Below, piece after piece: positions 44,059 to 53,384 of a stretch of DNA of 64,000 bases. The DNA is from Chitinophagales bacterium (lineage in GTDB: Bacteria > Bacteroidota > Bacteroidia > Chitinophagales > UBA10324). The translations under genes were made by a program, and so were the position numbers. Location of the stretch: the NCBI GenBank assembly GCA_025057275.1, contig JANWXQ010000059.1, positions 1-64,000 on the forward strand, written 5' to 3'. The notes under the pieces were generated by a model. It saw only the letters and a list, made by a program, of their open reading frames with translations, did no database searches and was not told the origin of the DNA. Positions within the stretch are counted from its first letter, which is position 1. Each line of letters starts with the position of its first letter.

Positions 44059-45875
44059 GGCAGCAGATTGGCCTCCAGCATGCGCTGTTCCAGATACTTG
44101 CGCGTGTGGCTGATGGTATCGGTAAGATATTTTTCAACCATCAGGCTGGCTATAGGTGCGGCATAAGAAGCGCCCCAGCCTGCATTTTCCACGACGACGG
44201 CAATGGCAATTCGGGGTTGATGCAAAGGGGCAAAACCAACAAACAGAGAGTGATCGCGACCATGCGGGTTTTCCGCCGTTCCGGTCTTGCCGGCCAGGGT
44301 TATGCCGGGAATCCGAACCCCGCGGCCGGTGCCTGCCTCCACAACCCGAAACAATCCCTCACGGATAACGCTCAGGTGGTTCGTGTCCAGATCAACAATG
44401 TGACGGGCTGTCTTTATCGGTTTGCCAGTGCCTGACTCCTGTACGGAACGCACTACGTGAGGCGTGATCCAGTACCCTCCGTTGGCAATGGCTGCCATCA
44501 GATTGGCCATCTGCAGGGGGGTCATGCCCAGCTCGCCCTGTCCTATGCCCAGGGAAACTATGGTTACCGAATTCCATCGTTTTTTTCCGTATATTTTATC
44601 GTAATAATCTGATCCGGGCACATAGCCATACCCCTCGTTGGGCAAATCAATGCCGGTGCGCCGGCCTATGCCCAGGGCATCCATTACTTTCTTCCACTGG
44701 TCAAGGCCTTCAGCGGTTTGATTAAACCTGCTGTCGTCAATGGTTTTTCTGAATATATGGCAGAAGTAGCTATTGCACGAATACTGTATGGCAGTTTGCA
44801 CATCGGCTACATAGCCTGCATGATGACAGGCCACACTGAGCGAACCGACGGAGTAAGCGCCTGCGCAACTGTAGCCGGTTCGGGGAGTGATGCTGCCCAG
44901 TTGCATGGCAGCGAGGGCTACGGCAGGCTTAAACGTAGAGCCGGGGGGATAGGCTGCCTTGAGCGGCCGTACAAACAGTGGCCGCAAGCTGTCAGACGCC
45001 AGTTGCCTGAAATGGCGCGTGCGTTCCATTCCCGTCAGCAGGGAGGGGTCATAGGCCGGACTGCTGACCAGAGCCAGCACCTCACCGGTAGCCGGCTCAA
45101 TGGCTACAATGCTTCCCACCTTGTTTTTCATGAGCAGCTCACCGTAAAGCTGCAGGTCCATGTCCAGCGTGGTCAGGAGATTGTATCCGGGAATGGCGGC
45201 CGTGTCGAAGCTGCCTCCGGCAAAAGCGCCTTGCTCCCGGTTGTGCACATCCACAAGGACAAACCGGCTGCCTTTGCGTCCGCGCAGCTCGTTTTCATAA
45301 AATTGTTCCAGACCGCTGATGCCTATGTAATCGCCCATACGGTAATAGCCACCGCCCTGCTCTATCTGGCTTTGGCTCACTTCGCCGATGTAACCCAGCA
45401 GATGGGCAGCCCCCTGATGCGGATAGGCACGTACCGTGCGCACCTGGCCGAAAAAACCCGGGAACAGATACAACTCTTCCTGAATGGCCGCATATTTCTC
45501 TACGGATATGCCTTTCAGCAGAAGAGAGGGCTTGAACCGGGAATAAGCAGCCGCTTTTTTCAGCGTCAGCCGCAGCAGCGAATCACTGATTCCGATGAGG
45601 GAACAGAAGGCGGCAGTGTCGAATGCCTGCACCTGCGAAGGTACCACCCACAGGTCGTATTCGTTTTGGTTGTCTACGATCAGCTTGCCCTTACGGTCGT
45701 AGATCAGTCCGCGCGGAGCAAAAACGGTAACCTCCCGCAGTACATTGTTGCGGGCCAGTTGCTGGTAATTCTTGCTGAGCACCTGCAACTGAAACAGCCG
45801 CAGCACATAGACGATCACCACAGCCACCACCACGTACTGGATGACGTAGCGACGGTTTTGAAAAACATCGGTCAT
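44055..45875 (-). CDS. mrdA: Penicillin-binding protein 2 (peptidoglycan D,D-transpeptidase MrdA)
   Basis: 606-aa class B PBP. One N-terminal membrane helix (about 12-30), a dimerisation domain (about 40-220), and the transpeptidase domain with the three active-site motifs: STFK (nucleophile Ser), SCN and KTGT. It crosslinks peptidoglycan for cell elongation with RodA. Its stop overlaps the rodA start by 4 bp. In many Bacteroidota mreB-mreC-mreD precede mrdA, but here the upstream neighbour is the divergent glyA. Confidence 0.96.
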   Translation of the reverse strand: MTDVFQNRRYVIQYVVVAVVIVYVLRLFQLQVLSKNYQQLARNNVLREVTVFAPRGLIYDRKGKLIVDNQNEYDLWVVPSQVQAFDTAAFCSLIGISDSLLRLTLKKAAAYSRFKPSLLLKGISVEKYAAIQEELYLFPGFFGQVRTVRAYPHQGAAHLLGYIGEVSQSQIEQGGGYYRMGDYIGISGLEQFYENELRGRKGSRFVLVDVHNREQGAFAGGSFDTAAIPGYNLLTTLDMDLQLYGELLMKNKVGSIVAIEPATGEVLALVSSPAYDPSLLTGMERTRHFRQLASDSLRPLFVRPLKAAYPPGSTFKPAVALAAMQLGSITPRTGYSCAGAYSVGSLSVACHHAGYVADVQTAIQYSCNSYFCHIFRKTIDDSRFNQTAEGLDQWKKVMDALGIGRRTGIDLPNEGYGYVPGSDYYDKIYGKKRWNSVTIVSLGIGQGELGMTPLQMANLMAAIANGGYWITPHVVRSVQESGTGKPIKTARHIVDLDTNHLSVIREGLFRVVEAGTGRGVRIPGITLAGKTGTAENPHGRDHSLFVGFAPLHQPRIAIAVVVENAGWGASYAAPIASLMVEKYLTDTISHTRKYLEQRMLEANLLP

Positions 45876-45895
45876 GATGGCGATCCTGCCCCCTA

Positions 45896-45927
45896 CAAAA
45901 TTGCTGCCTGGCCATGCACACCTCCAA
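45896..45927 (-). promoter_or_regulatory. Putative mrdA-rodA promoter
   Basis: On the minus strand TTG (45925-45927), a 21-bp spacer and CAATTTTG (45896-45903, one mismatch to TAnnTTTG), about 20 bp upstream of the mrdA ATG. Confidence 0.3.
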
Positions 45928-46026
45928 GCCGGTTGCGGCTTTTTTCTGTGCCGGCCCTCACCGCACCCGGCATTTCAACAGGCATCCGGAAGCAGGCCAC
46001 TATCTTCATGGCCCAATCGGAAGAAC

Positions 46027-47307
46027 ATGAAGCGCGATCAGCAGCTCTTTGACCTGTTGCAGCAGGAAATGGTGCGTCAGCAAAACGGACTGGAGCTTAT
46101 TGCATCGGAAAACTTCGTCAGCAGACAGGTACTGGAAGCGATGGGCAGTGTGCTGACCAACAAGTATGCAGAAGGCTATCCGGGGCGGCGCTATTACGGC
46201 GGCTGCCAGGTCATCGATCAGGTAGAGCAACTGGCTATTGACCGGCTGCGGCAGCTCTTCGGTGCCGCTTACGCCAATGTGCAACCCCATTCCGGCGCAC
46301 AGGCCAACCTGTCGGTTTATTACGCCTTGCTTCGTCCGGGAGATAAGATTCTGGGGCTCAACTTGTCGCACGGAGGCCACCTGACGCATGGCTCTCCGGT
46401 TAGTGTTTCCGGTACCTGGTTTCAGCCGGTTTTTTACGGCGTAGATCGTACCACTGGCTTAATTGATTTGGACGAAGTGGAACGCATCGCCCATAAGGAA
46501 AGGCCCCGGCTGATCATTTGCGGCGCTTCTGCCTATTCACGCGACTGGGATTACGCCCGTTTTCGGCAGATTGCCGATTCCATCGGCGCTTTTCTGATGT
46601 GTGATATGGCTCATCCGGCAGGACTTATCGCTTCCGGACTGCTGAATAATCCGTTACCGCATTGTCATGTGGTCACTTCTACCACCCATAAGACCCTGAG
46701 GGGCCCGCGCGGCGGCGTCATTCTTATGGGTCAGGATTTTGATAATCCCTTCGGACTGAAAACTCCCAAAGGAGAAATCCGCAAGATGAGCAGTGTGTTG
46801 GATAGCGCTGTCTTTCCAGGCATTCAGGGGGGACCGCTGGAACACGTAATTGCGGCCAAGGCAGTGGCTTTTGGCGAAGCGCTGACAGATGAATTCCGGC
46901 AATACTGTGAGCAAGTCATCAAAAACGCCCGGGCTATGGCTAAGGCTTTTGTTGAGCTGGGCTATCACATTGTTTCGGGGGGCACCGACAACCATTTGAT
47001 GCTCATAGATCTGCGCAACAAAAACATCAGTGGAAAAAAGGCCGAACAAGTCCTGGAGCAGGCCGACATAACGGTCAACAAAAACATGGTGCCTTTTGAT
47101 GATAAGTCGCCGTTCATTACCTCGGGCATGCGCATCGGTACGGCGGCCATTACCACGCGGGGCATGGGGGAGGAGGAAATGGTTCAGATAGTTTCTTTAA
47201 TCAATCAGGTCATCTCCCGGCCCGACGATGCTTTAGCAATAGATAGGGTCAAGCAGCAGGTTCATGAACTTTGCGCTAAGTTTCCGCTGTATGCTGCGGA
47301 AGCTTGA
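46027..47307 (+). CDS. glyA: Serine hydroxymethyltransferase
   Basis: 426-aa PLP enzyme interconverting serine and glycine with tetrahydrofolate. The N-terminal block [13 protein letters not shown] and [15 protein letters not shown], and the PLP lysine in [13 protein letters not shown] are diagnostic. The ATG at 46027 is correct; the frame to 45874 upstream has no homologous sequence and runs over the mrdA promoter. Divergent from mrdA with about 150 bp between starts. The following 126 bp hold regulatory-looking inverted repeats before the giant secreted-protein gene. Confidence 0.96.
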   Translation: MKRDQQLFDLLQQEMVRQQNGLELIASENFVSRQVLEAMGSVLTNKYAEGYPGRRYYGGCQVIDQVEQLAIDRLRQLFGAAYANVQPHSGAQANLSVYYALLRPGDKILGLNLSHGGHLTHGSPVSVSGTWFQPVFYGVDRTTGLIDLDEVERIAHKERPRLIICGASAYSRDWDYARFRQIADSIGAFLMCDMAHPAGLIASGLLNNPLPHCHVVTSTTHKTLRGPRGGVILMGQDFDNPFGLKTPKGEIRKMSSVLDSAVFPGIQGGPLEHVIAAKAVAFGEALTDEFRQYCEQVIKNARAMAKAFVELGYHIVSGGTDNHLMLIDLRNKNISGKKAEQVLEQADITVNKNMVPFDDKSPFITSGMRIGTAAITTRGMGEEEMVQIVSLINQVISRPDDALAIDRVKQQVHELCAKFPLYAAEA

Positions 47308-47316
47308 CTAAGCAGT

Positions 47317-47329
47317 TTATTGTCAATAA
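47317..47329. other. 13-bp palindrome downstream of glyA
   Basis: TTATTG-T-CAATAA is a perfect palindrome with a single central base, 9 bp after the glyA stop. It could be a weak AT-rich stem or an operator; no T-run follows directly. Confidence 0.35.
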
Positions 47330-47371
47330 GTTATCTAGCTATTTGACAGGCGGATGCCTCTGTAACCTTTA

Positions 47372-47430
47372 GAGGCTTGTTTCGTAAAAACTACCACTTT
47401 TTAGGTAGTCATAACCCACTAAAAAGCCTC
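47372..47430 (+). promoter_or_regulatory. Nested hairpin in the leader of the giant T9SS gene
   Basis: Outer arms GAGGCTT (47372-47378) and AAGCCTC (47424-47430) enclose an inner hairpin ACTACC (47390-47395) and GGTAGT (47404-47409) with an 8-nt loop. The outer 3' arm ends 3 nt before the ATG at 47434, so folding could occlude the start codon. Whether the transcript begins upstream of it is not known. Confidence 0.45.
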
Positions 47431-47433
47431 CTT

Positions 47434-50400
47434 ATGAAAGCCATTAACCCCCGTGGCATTCGCTGCGCATTACTGTGTTTGATCATGCAGGCTTCATGGA
47501 GCGAAGGAACTTTCGCTCAGGTGCTTGGCGTAGAGCTTTCCACCCGCAGAACGTTGCCTCCGCATTTTCTGGGCTACAATGGCCAAAACGTTATTCGCAA
47601 CGGATCATCTTGGGTAAATCCTAACCTGACGGCCAACGTACCCCAACTGAGAGCCAAGGTGTATCGTTATCCTGCAGGGGGCATAGGCAATTGGTGGGAC
47701 TGGCGGCGTGGCTGGTTTGTGGATGTTCCGTACCTGCCTTCCAATTACAAAAATCTGCCCCGCCAGCCCAATTACCTGCATAACTATAAAGCTGTGGCTG
47801 ATGCTACGGGGGCTCAGACGGTGTTCATGCTGAACATGGTCACCTCCACGCTGCAGGAGCAGTTGGCCATGCTCCGTCATGCCGATTCCCTAGGATTTGA
47901 TGTCAAATATGTCGAGCTGGGAAATGAATTCTTTATCTCCGCCGACGACGAAGATGCCGGCGAAGGTTCGGTGTACGTGGATTCTGTTTTCAAATACGTT
48001 AAGACGTATGCCGATATGGCCAATATCTGGATAGATTCCATTCATGCGCATTTTCCTAATGCTTTGGTAGCTGTACAGGGATGTTTCCAGAAAAACAAAA
48101 AGCCCAAGCGACTGAAATGGAACGATTCCCTGCGCATATTGCTGAATGGCCGGGAAGATGCCTGGAGTTTTCATACTTATTATTCATCGGCCTGGAACGA
48201 TACTACGGAAACCGTGGCCGATAAGCAGGTGCAAACCCTGGACGAAGTGCCCAACTGGTTGTACCAGCCGTTTAAGATGTGGCGCGTGTTTAAGGAGCGA
48301 ACCCTGCCGCAAATTCCTCCCGGAAAGCAATTCTGGAACACGGAATACAATATGACCGACCACGACCGGCCTGTGCACGGCCTTTGGGCTCATGGCTTGT
48401 ATCTACCGGTTCAGACCTTACAATTCCTGAATGAAGAGCGGTTTAAGATCCTGAACTGCCACGCCATGGTGGGCACAGCTTTGTATGGGCAGTATTTTTT
48501 TGTTACCAATGGCTTTTATCTCGGAGGTGAGGATGGCGACTGGACCCCCCTGCCCAATCCGCCGTCCACACAGTTTTATGGCCTGACCGCTACCGGTCAC
48601 AATATGAAGATGCTGGGCGAAGCCATGTGGGGCAAGAGTTATGCTTCTCCCCTGGTATTTACTCCCACGCCCCAGATCATGACCACCGAAGATTACGGTG
48701 CATCGGTGTATTACTACCCCGCAGTGTATGGTTGGTTATTCAGCAGCGACACCGCTTCGGCAGCCGTGATATATAATTTGTCTGATACCTCCCGTGAAAT
48801 TTATACTTCCCTTTTCGGCTCGGGGAGTTTTTTGCAGAAGTATGCGCCTCCCCTTCGTCCCATAGCGCGTAACGATAGTGTAACGGTTGTCAGTGGCACA
48901 TTGGGTTCCACCTTAACGCTTCCTCCCTATTCTTCCACAAAAATTCATTGCTCCTTTATCCCCCAACCACCACCTACGGTTGATATTACCGTTTTAGGCA
49001 ATACGACTATCTGCGCCAACCAAACCACCACATTGGATGCCGGAGCAGGCTATGTTCGCTACGTGTGGTCTACCGGCGATACCACCCGAACCATTACGGT
49101 AAACACTTCAGGCAATTACTGGGTTCGGGCTTACGCGGTTCCCGGAGGATACTATGCTGCCGACACAGTAAGCATTACTGTTAATCCTACCCCCAAGCGG
49201 CCAAACATTGTGCCACAAGGCACGCGTTCTTTCTGTCAGGGAGGTAGCCGCCTGGTGATTCCCACATATTCGGGGGCTTCACCCACCGGCATAACCTACC
49301 TGTGGAACTCCGGCGACACCACTACCAATCTGGTGGTGACACAAGGTGGGGCCTATTGGGTCGTCATTACTGACCAAAACGGCTGCACGGCGGTTTCGGA
49401 TACTGAAGTATTTACCGTTCATCCGCTTCCCAGCCCAACGATTACCGCTAACGGCCCTACTGCATTTTGTTATAATCAGAGCGTTACCCTTTCGGCTCCG
49501 CCCGGTTACACAAGCTACAGCTGGTCGCCCAGTGGCTTTGGACAGACCCGCACGGTGACGCAATCCGGCACCTACTTCGTTACGGTAACCGATACCAACG
49601 GCTGTACCGGTCAAAGCAGCAACTCCATAACCGTTACCGTTTACGACTTGCCCACGCCTACTGCTTCTACCGTTGGAGGCGGTCCTCAGTTTTGTTCCGG
49701 CGCGGGGGTGTATTTAACGGCCAGTCCGTCGGGGTATAATTACCAATGGCAGAAAAATTCCATCAACATCACGGGAGCTACCCAGCAGAATTATACTCCT
49801 ACGGAAAACGGACCCTATAGGGTGGTGGCTACCGATGCTTACGGTTGCAGCCGCACGTCTTCGCCGGTTAACATTACCATTTACCCCTTGCCAACTCCCA
49901 ATATAGTGGTTACCGGCGGTACGAACATCTGTCAGGGTCAAAGCACGACGCTGAGTTCCAACAACACCTACGTTTCGTATTTATGGAGTACCGGCCAGAC
50001 GACATCATCCATTTCCGTATCGACTTCGGGCACCTACTTTCTGACCGTTACCGATAACAACGGCTGTGTAGGCACTTCTTCCGGCCGAACCATCACCGTG
50101 AATCCGAATCCGGTGCCTACCATAGTTGCTCAGGGGCCTACGGAGTTTTGCGACGGAGGAAGTGTTACCCTGCAGGTTACTCAAACCTACAATAGCTACA
50201 ACTGGTCAAACGGTACAGTCGGCCAGTCCAGAACCTTTTACGATAGCGGTACTTATTGGTGCACGGTAACCGATGCCAACGGTTGCACCGGTGTTTCCAA
50301 CTCCATTACAGTCACAGAATACATTCTGCCGATACCGAATATTTTTACCAGCACCGGTCAAACCGCCTGGTGTACCGGAGCAGGAGTATTCCTGTCCACC

Positions 50401-53331
50401 AGTGTTACCGGCTATAATTATCAGTGGCAACTTGGAGGTGCTAATATCAGCGGGGCTACCAATCAGTCGCATACGCCTACGAGCGGTGGAAATTATCGCG
50501 TGGTCATTTCCAACTTCTTCGGTTGTACCAAGCGTTCCGATCCGCTCAGCATTACTCTTCATGCCCTGCCAACTCCTTCCATCACAGTGACGGGAGGAAC
50601 CAGCATCTGCGAAGGGCAATCTTCTACTTTGTCTACCGGAACCTATGTAAGTTACCTGTGGAGTACGGGTGCCACCACGCAGTCCATTTCGGTGAACACC
50701 ACGGGCACTTACTTCGTTACCGTTACCGATGCCAACGGCTGTGTAGGCACTTCCACCGGCCGAACCATCACCGTGAACCCGAACCCGACGCCTACCATCA
50801 TTGCATTGGGAAATACGGACATCTGCCAGGGCAGCAGCGTAACGCTTCAGGTAACGCAGACCTATAGCAGCTACAATTGGTCTAACGGCACGGTGGGTCA
50901 GAGCAAATCGTTCAGTCAGAGCGGCACATACTGGTGTACCGTGACCGATGCGAATGGCTGCACCGGTGTTTCCAATTCCATAACCGTTACCGTTCACTCC
51001 GTCCCTACACCTACTGTGTCCTCCAGCACTGGCCAAACCACGTTTTGCAGTAATGCCGGCGTTTATCTGATTGCCAGCCCATCGGGGTATAACTATCAAT
51101 GGCAGAAATCGGGAGTGGACATGCCGGGCGAAACCAACATTACACATACCCCGACCTCCACGGCCAACTACAGGGTTCGCTTGTCTAACTGGTTGGGTTG
51201 TTCAGCAACTTCTTCAGCGCTTTCGATAACCGTTAATACAGCGCCAAGCCCCACCGTAAACATCACCGGTAACACGGTTCTGTGCAACGGTCAGACTGCT
51301 ACGCTCACTTCGGCCCAGAATTATTCGGCCTATCAGTGGTCCACCGGAGCAACTTCCAAGTCCATTACGGTCAGCACAGCGGGCACTTATGTTCTGACAG
51401 TTACATCCTCTAACGGATGCACGGCATCGGCAGCTCCTGTGGTTATAACTACTTCTATTCCTAACGTAACCATTTCGGCTTCCGGTCCTTTAACGTGGTG
51501 CGGATCCGGCAGCGTAACGCTTTCTGCTCCTGCCTATTCCAGCTACCAGTGGAGTACGGGCGCAACTACCCAGTCCATTGTAGTTACCACTTCAGGCACC
51601 TATTCCTGTACCGTTACCGATGCCAACGGATGTACAGGAACTTCCAATTCTGTAGTGGTTTCGGCGGGAAGTAACCTGACACCGGTAATAGCCTCCTCCA
51701 ATGGCACCAGTCTTTGCACCGGACAATCCACTGTATTGTCCACCACACAGTCGTTTCATGCCTACCAATGGTCCACCGGAGCCACCACATCCACCATCAC
51801 CGTAAGCCAGGCAGGAACCTACACCGTCACGGTAACCGACGCCGCTGGTTGTACGGGTGTTTCTTCACCCATAACGATTACCACGGTTAGTTCGTTGTCG
51901 CCTGTTATTACAGCAGGCAGCGCTACCAAATTCTGCACCGGAGGGTTTGTGGTGCTTTCTGTGTCGCAGCCATTTGCTTCGTATCAATGGTCCAACGGCG
52001 CTACCACTCAGTCCATTACTGTAACCACTTCGGGTACCTATTCCTGCACAGTAACAAATGCCGGGGGATGCACAGGAACGTCCAACAGCATAACGGTGAG
52101 TGTGGTGAGCAGCCTGGATAAGCCGGTCATCGTCAGCAGTACAGGAACGAATGCCTGGTGCGAAACAGCAGGTGCATTCCTTTCCACAACGGCCACCGGC
52201 TACAGTTATCAGTGGTCGCAGGGAAGTACCAATCTCGCCGGGGCAACCAACATCAACTATACGCCTACAGCCAGCGGTACCTATAAAGTGCAAATAACCG
52301 ATAATGCCGGCTGCACCAAAAAATCCGATGGATTTTCAGTTACCATCAACAAAAATCCAAATCCTACCATTACCGTTACGGGAGGAACAGTGATTTGCCA
52401 TGGGCAAACGACCACCTTGTCCGCAAATAAGGATTATGCTTCTTACCTGTGGAGCACGGGCGCTACGACCAAAAGTATAGTGGTCGGTTCCTTAGGTACC
52501 ACCAGTTACTCGCTCACGGTAACGGATGCCAACTCGTGCACAGGGAGTACCACCAGCCCAACAACCGTTACGGTACATCCCAAGCCGGTAGCGACCATAA
52601 CGGCTTCCGGCCCGCTGAGCTTCTGCGATGGCGGCAGCGTTACCCTAACGTCCAATTCGGCCAGCTCCTACAAATGGTCCAATGGCAAGACGACGCAGTC
52701 CATTGAAGTAACAGCCAGCGGAACATTCAGCGTTACCATTACGGATGCCAATGGCTGCAAGGACACGTCGGATGCGGTAACGGTCACCGAGTGGATATTG
52801 CCGGAACCTACTGTTACGTTAACCGGCCCTGCAACCTACTGCAGTAGCAGCCCGTCCACTTTATCTACCATTTTTGGTTCCTATTCCTATCAATGGCAAA
52901 AGGGCAGCAGCAATGTGGCAGGCGCAACCAACCGAACCTATCAACCGACATCCAGTGGTACGTACAAGGTACAGATAACCGATGTCAACGGTTGTACCAG
53001 AAAATCCGCTACCGGCGTGAAAGTAACGGTGAATAACTGTCGCGAACAGGAAGATCCGGAAGTCCAGGAACCCGTGCTGGTGGTTTATCCCAACCCCTCA
53101 GCAGGCACGGTCACGCTGCGCACCAATCTGTTTGACAGCAACGAAGCCATCTATCATCTGGAGATTTACAATCATGTCGGTCAGTTGATGCTGCGCGAAC
53201 GGTTCGTAGTTGCACCGGGAACCACGTCCGTTCGCATTGACCTGTCTCATAGGATTGCGGATGGTATTTATCTTTTGCAGGTACGTAGCTCGGCCCAGGT
53301 GGCGCGACAACGGATAACGTTGCTGCATTAA
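47434..53331 (+). CDS. Giant T9SS glycoside-hydrolase-like protein with 18 Ig-like repeats
   Basis: 1965-aa exported protein from the ATG at 47434 (the frame opens at a TTG 57 bp earlier). Parts: signal peptide 1-29 (ending TFAQ); TIM-barrel-like glycoside-hydrolase domain about 30-510; 18 Ig-like domains of 70-80 residues at about 515-1870; type A sorting domain at about 1883-1965 with VVYPNPSAG. The catalytic candidates are Glu165 (ELGNEF) and Glu304 (WNTEYN), spaced as acid/base and nucleophile in clan GH-A; RYPAGGIGNWWDW precedes them. The precise GH family and substrate are unknown to me. A paralogue with 5 repeats lies downstream on the same strand. A bidirectional terminator follows the stop. 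Confidence 0.88.
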   Translation: MKAINPRGIRCALLCLIMQASWSEGTFAQVLGVELSTRRTLPPHFLGYNGQNVIRNGSSWVNPNLTANVPQLRAKVYRYPAGGIGNWWDWRRGWFVDVPYLPSNYKNLPRQPNYLHNYKAVADATGAQTVFMLNMVTSTLQEQLAMLRHADSLGFDVKYVELGNEFFISADDEDAGEGSVYVDSVFKYVKTYADMANIWIDSIHAHFPNALVAVQGCFQKNKKPKRLKWNDSLRILLNGREDAWSFHTYYSSAWNDTTETVADKQVQTLDEVPNWLYQPFKMWRVFKERTLPQIPPGKQFWNTEYNMTDHDRPVHGLWAHGLYLPVQTLQFLNEERFKILNCHAMVGTALYGQYFFVTNGFYLGGEDGDWTPLPNPPSTQFYGLTATGHNMKMLGEAMWGKSYASPLVFTPTPQIMTTEDYGASVYYYPAVYGWLFSSDTASAAVIYNLSDTSREIYTSLFGSGSFLQKYAPPLRPIARNDSVTVVSGTLGSTLTLPPYSSTKIHCSFIPQPPPTVDITVLGNTTICANQTTTLDAGAGYVRYVWSTGDTTRTITVNTSGNYWVRAYAVPGGYYAADTVSITVNPTPKRPNIVPQGTRSFCQGGSRLVIPTYSGASPTGITYLWNSGDTTTNLVVTQGGAYWVVITDQNGCTAVSDTEVFTVHPLPSPTITANGPTAFCYNQSVTLSAPPGYTSYSWSPSGFGQTRTVTQSGTYFVTVTDTNGCTGQSSNSITVTVYDLPTPTASTVGGGPQFCSGAGVYLTASPSGYNYQWQKNSINITGATQQNYTPTENGPYRVVATDAYGCSRTSSPVNITIYPLPTPNIVVTGGTNICQGQSTTLSSNNTYVSYLWSTGQTTSSISVSTSGTYFLTVTDNNGCVGTSSGRTITVNPNPVPTIVAQGPTEFCDGGSVTLQVTQTYNSYNWSNGTVGQSRTFYDSGTYWCTVTDANGCTGVSNSITVTEYILPIPNIFTSTGQTAWCTGAGVFLSTSVTGYNYQWQLGGANISGATNQSHTPTSGGNYRVVISNFFGCTKRSDPLSITLHALPTPSITVTGGTSICEGQSSTLSTGTYVSYLWSTGATTQSISVNTTGTYFVTVTDANGCVGTSTGRTITVNPNPTPTIIALGNTDICQGSSVTLQVTQTYSSYNWSNGTVGQSKSFSQSGTYWCTVTDANGCTGVSNSITVTVHSVPTPTVSSSTGQTTFCSNAGVYLIASPSGYNYQWQKSGVDMPGETNITHTPTSTANYRVRLSNWLGCSATSSALSITVNTAPSPTVNITGNTVLCNGQTATLTSAQNYSAYQWSTGATSKSITVSTAGTYVLTVTSSNGCTASAAPVVITTSIPNVTISASGPLTWCGSGSVTLSAPAYSSYQWSTGATTQSIVVTTSGTYSCTVTDANGCTGTSNSVVVSAGSNLTPVIASSNGTSLCTGQSTVLSTTQSFHAYQWSTGATTSTITVSQAGTYTVTVTDAAGCTGVSSPITITTVSSLSPVITAGSATKFCTGGFVVLSVSQPFASYQWSNGATTQSITVTTSGTYSCTVTNAGGCTGTSNSITVSVVSSLDKPVIVSSTGTNAWCETAGAFLSTTATGYSYQWSQGSTNLAGATNINYTPTASGTYKVQITDNAGCTKKSDGFSVTINKNPNPTITVTGGTVICHGQTTTLSANKDYASYLWSTGATTKSIVVGSLGTTSYSLTVTDANSCTGSTTSPTTVTVHPKPVATITASGPLSFCDGGSVTLTSNSASSYKWSNGKTTQSIEVTASGTFSVTITDANGCKDTSDAVTVTEWILPEPTVTLTGPATYCSSSPSTLSTIFGSYSYQWQKGSSNVAGATNRTYQPTSSGTYKVQITDVNGCTRKSATGVKVTVNNCREQEDPEVQEPVLVVYPNPSAGTVTLRTNLFDSNEAIYHLEIYNHVGQLMLRERFVVAPGTTSVRIDLSHRIADGIYLLQVRSSAQVARQRITLLH
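48970..53040 (+). repeat. 18 tandem Ig-like (CHU_C-associated type) domains
   Basis: Each unit has the pattern PxPxI...GxxxxCxG..VTL....YxWSTG.TT..I.V..SGxYxVTVTDxNGC. Seventeen carry a second Cys (NGC-type), predicting one disulfide each; the first domain lacks it and has GGYYAAD in its place. Units 4, 7, 10, 15 and 18 are a second type with YNYQWQK and a YTPT strand. Confidence 0.85.
49654..51006 (+). repeat. Tandem duplication of a three-domain unit within the Ig array
   Basis: Domains 4-6 (49654-50331, 678 bp) and 7-9 (50332-51006, 675 bp) correspond one to one. Domains 5 and 8 share CCGGCCGAACCATCACCGTG and nearby sequence exactly 675 bp apart (50061 versus 50736). Domain 10 begins a third copy at 51007. 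Confidence 0.75.
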
Positions 53332-53356
53332 CAATCAGCAAAACCGCCCATGCAGT

Positions 53357-53384
53357 AAAGGCACAGCCTTGCGCTGTGCCTTTT
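53357..53384. terminator. Bidirectional rho-independent terminator
   Basis: An 11-bp perfect stem, AAAGGCACAGC (53357-53367) and GCTGTGCCTTT (53373-53383), with loop CTTGC, followed by T. It sits between the convergent giant gene and the CARDB-like gene and serves both strands; the last base overlaps the minus-strand stop codon. Confidence 0.8.

Noticed and set aside
45874-46026. N-terminal extension of glyA
   Set aside because: The extension of 51 residues lacks homology and covers the divergent mrdA promoter; ATG at 46027 gives the normal family length.
50206-51147. 313-aa minus-strand ORF in the Ig array
   Set aside because: A shadow frame created by the Gly/Thr/Ser-rich repeats; its product has no family pattern and the plus-strand repeats are clearly coding.
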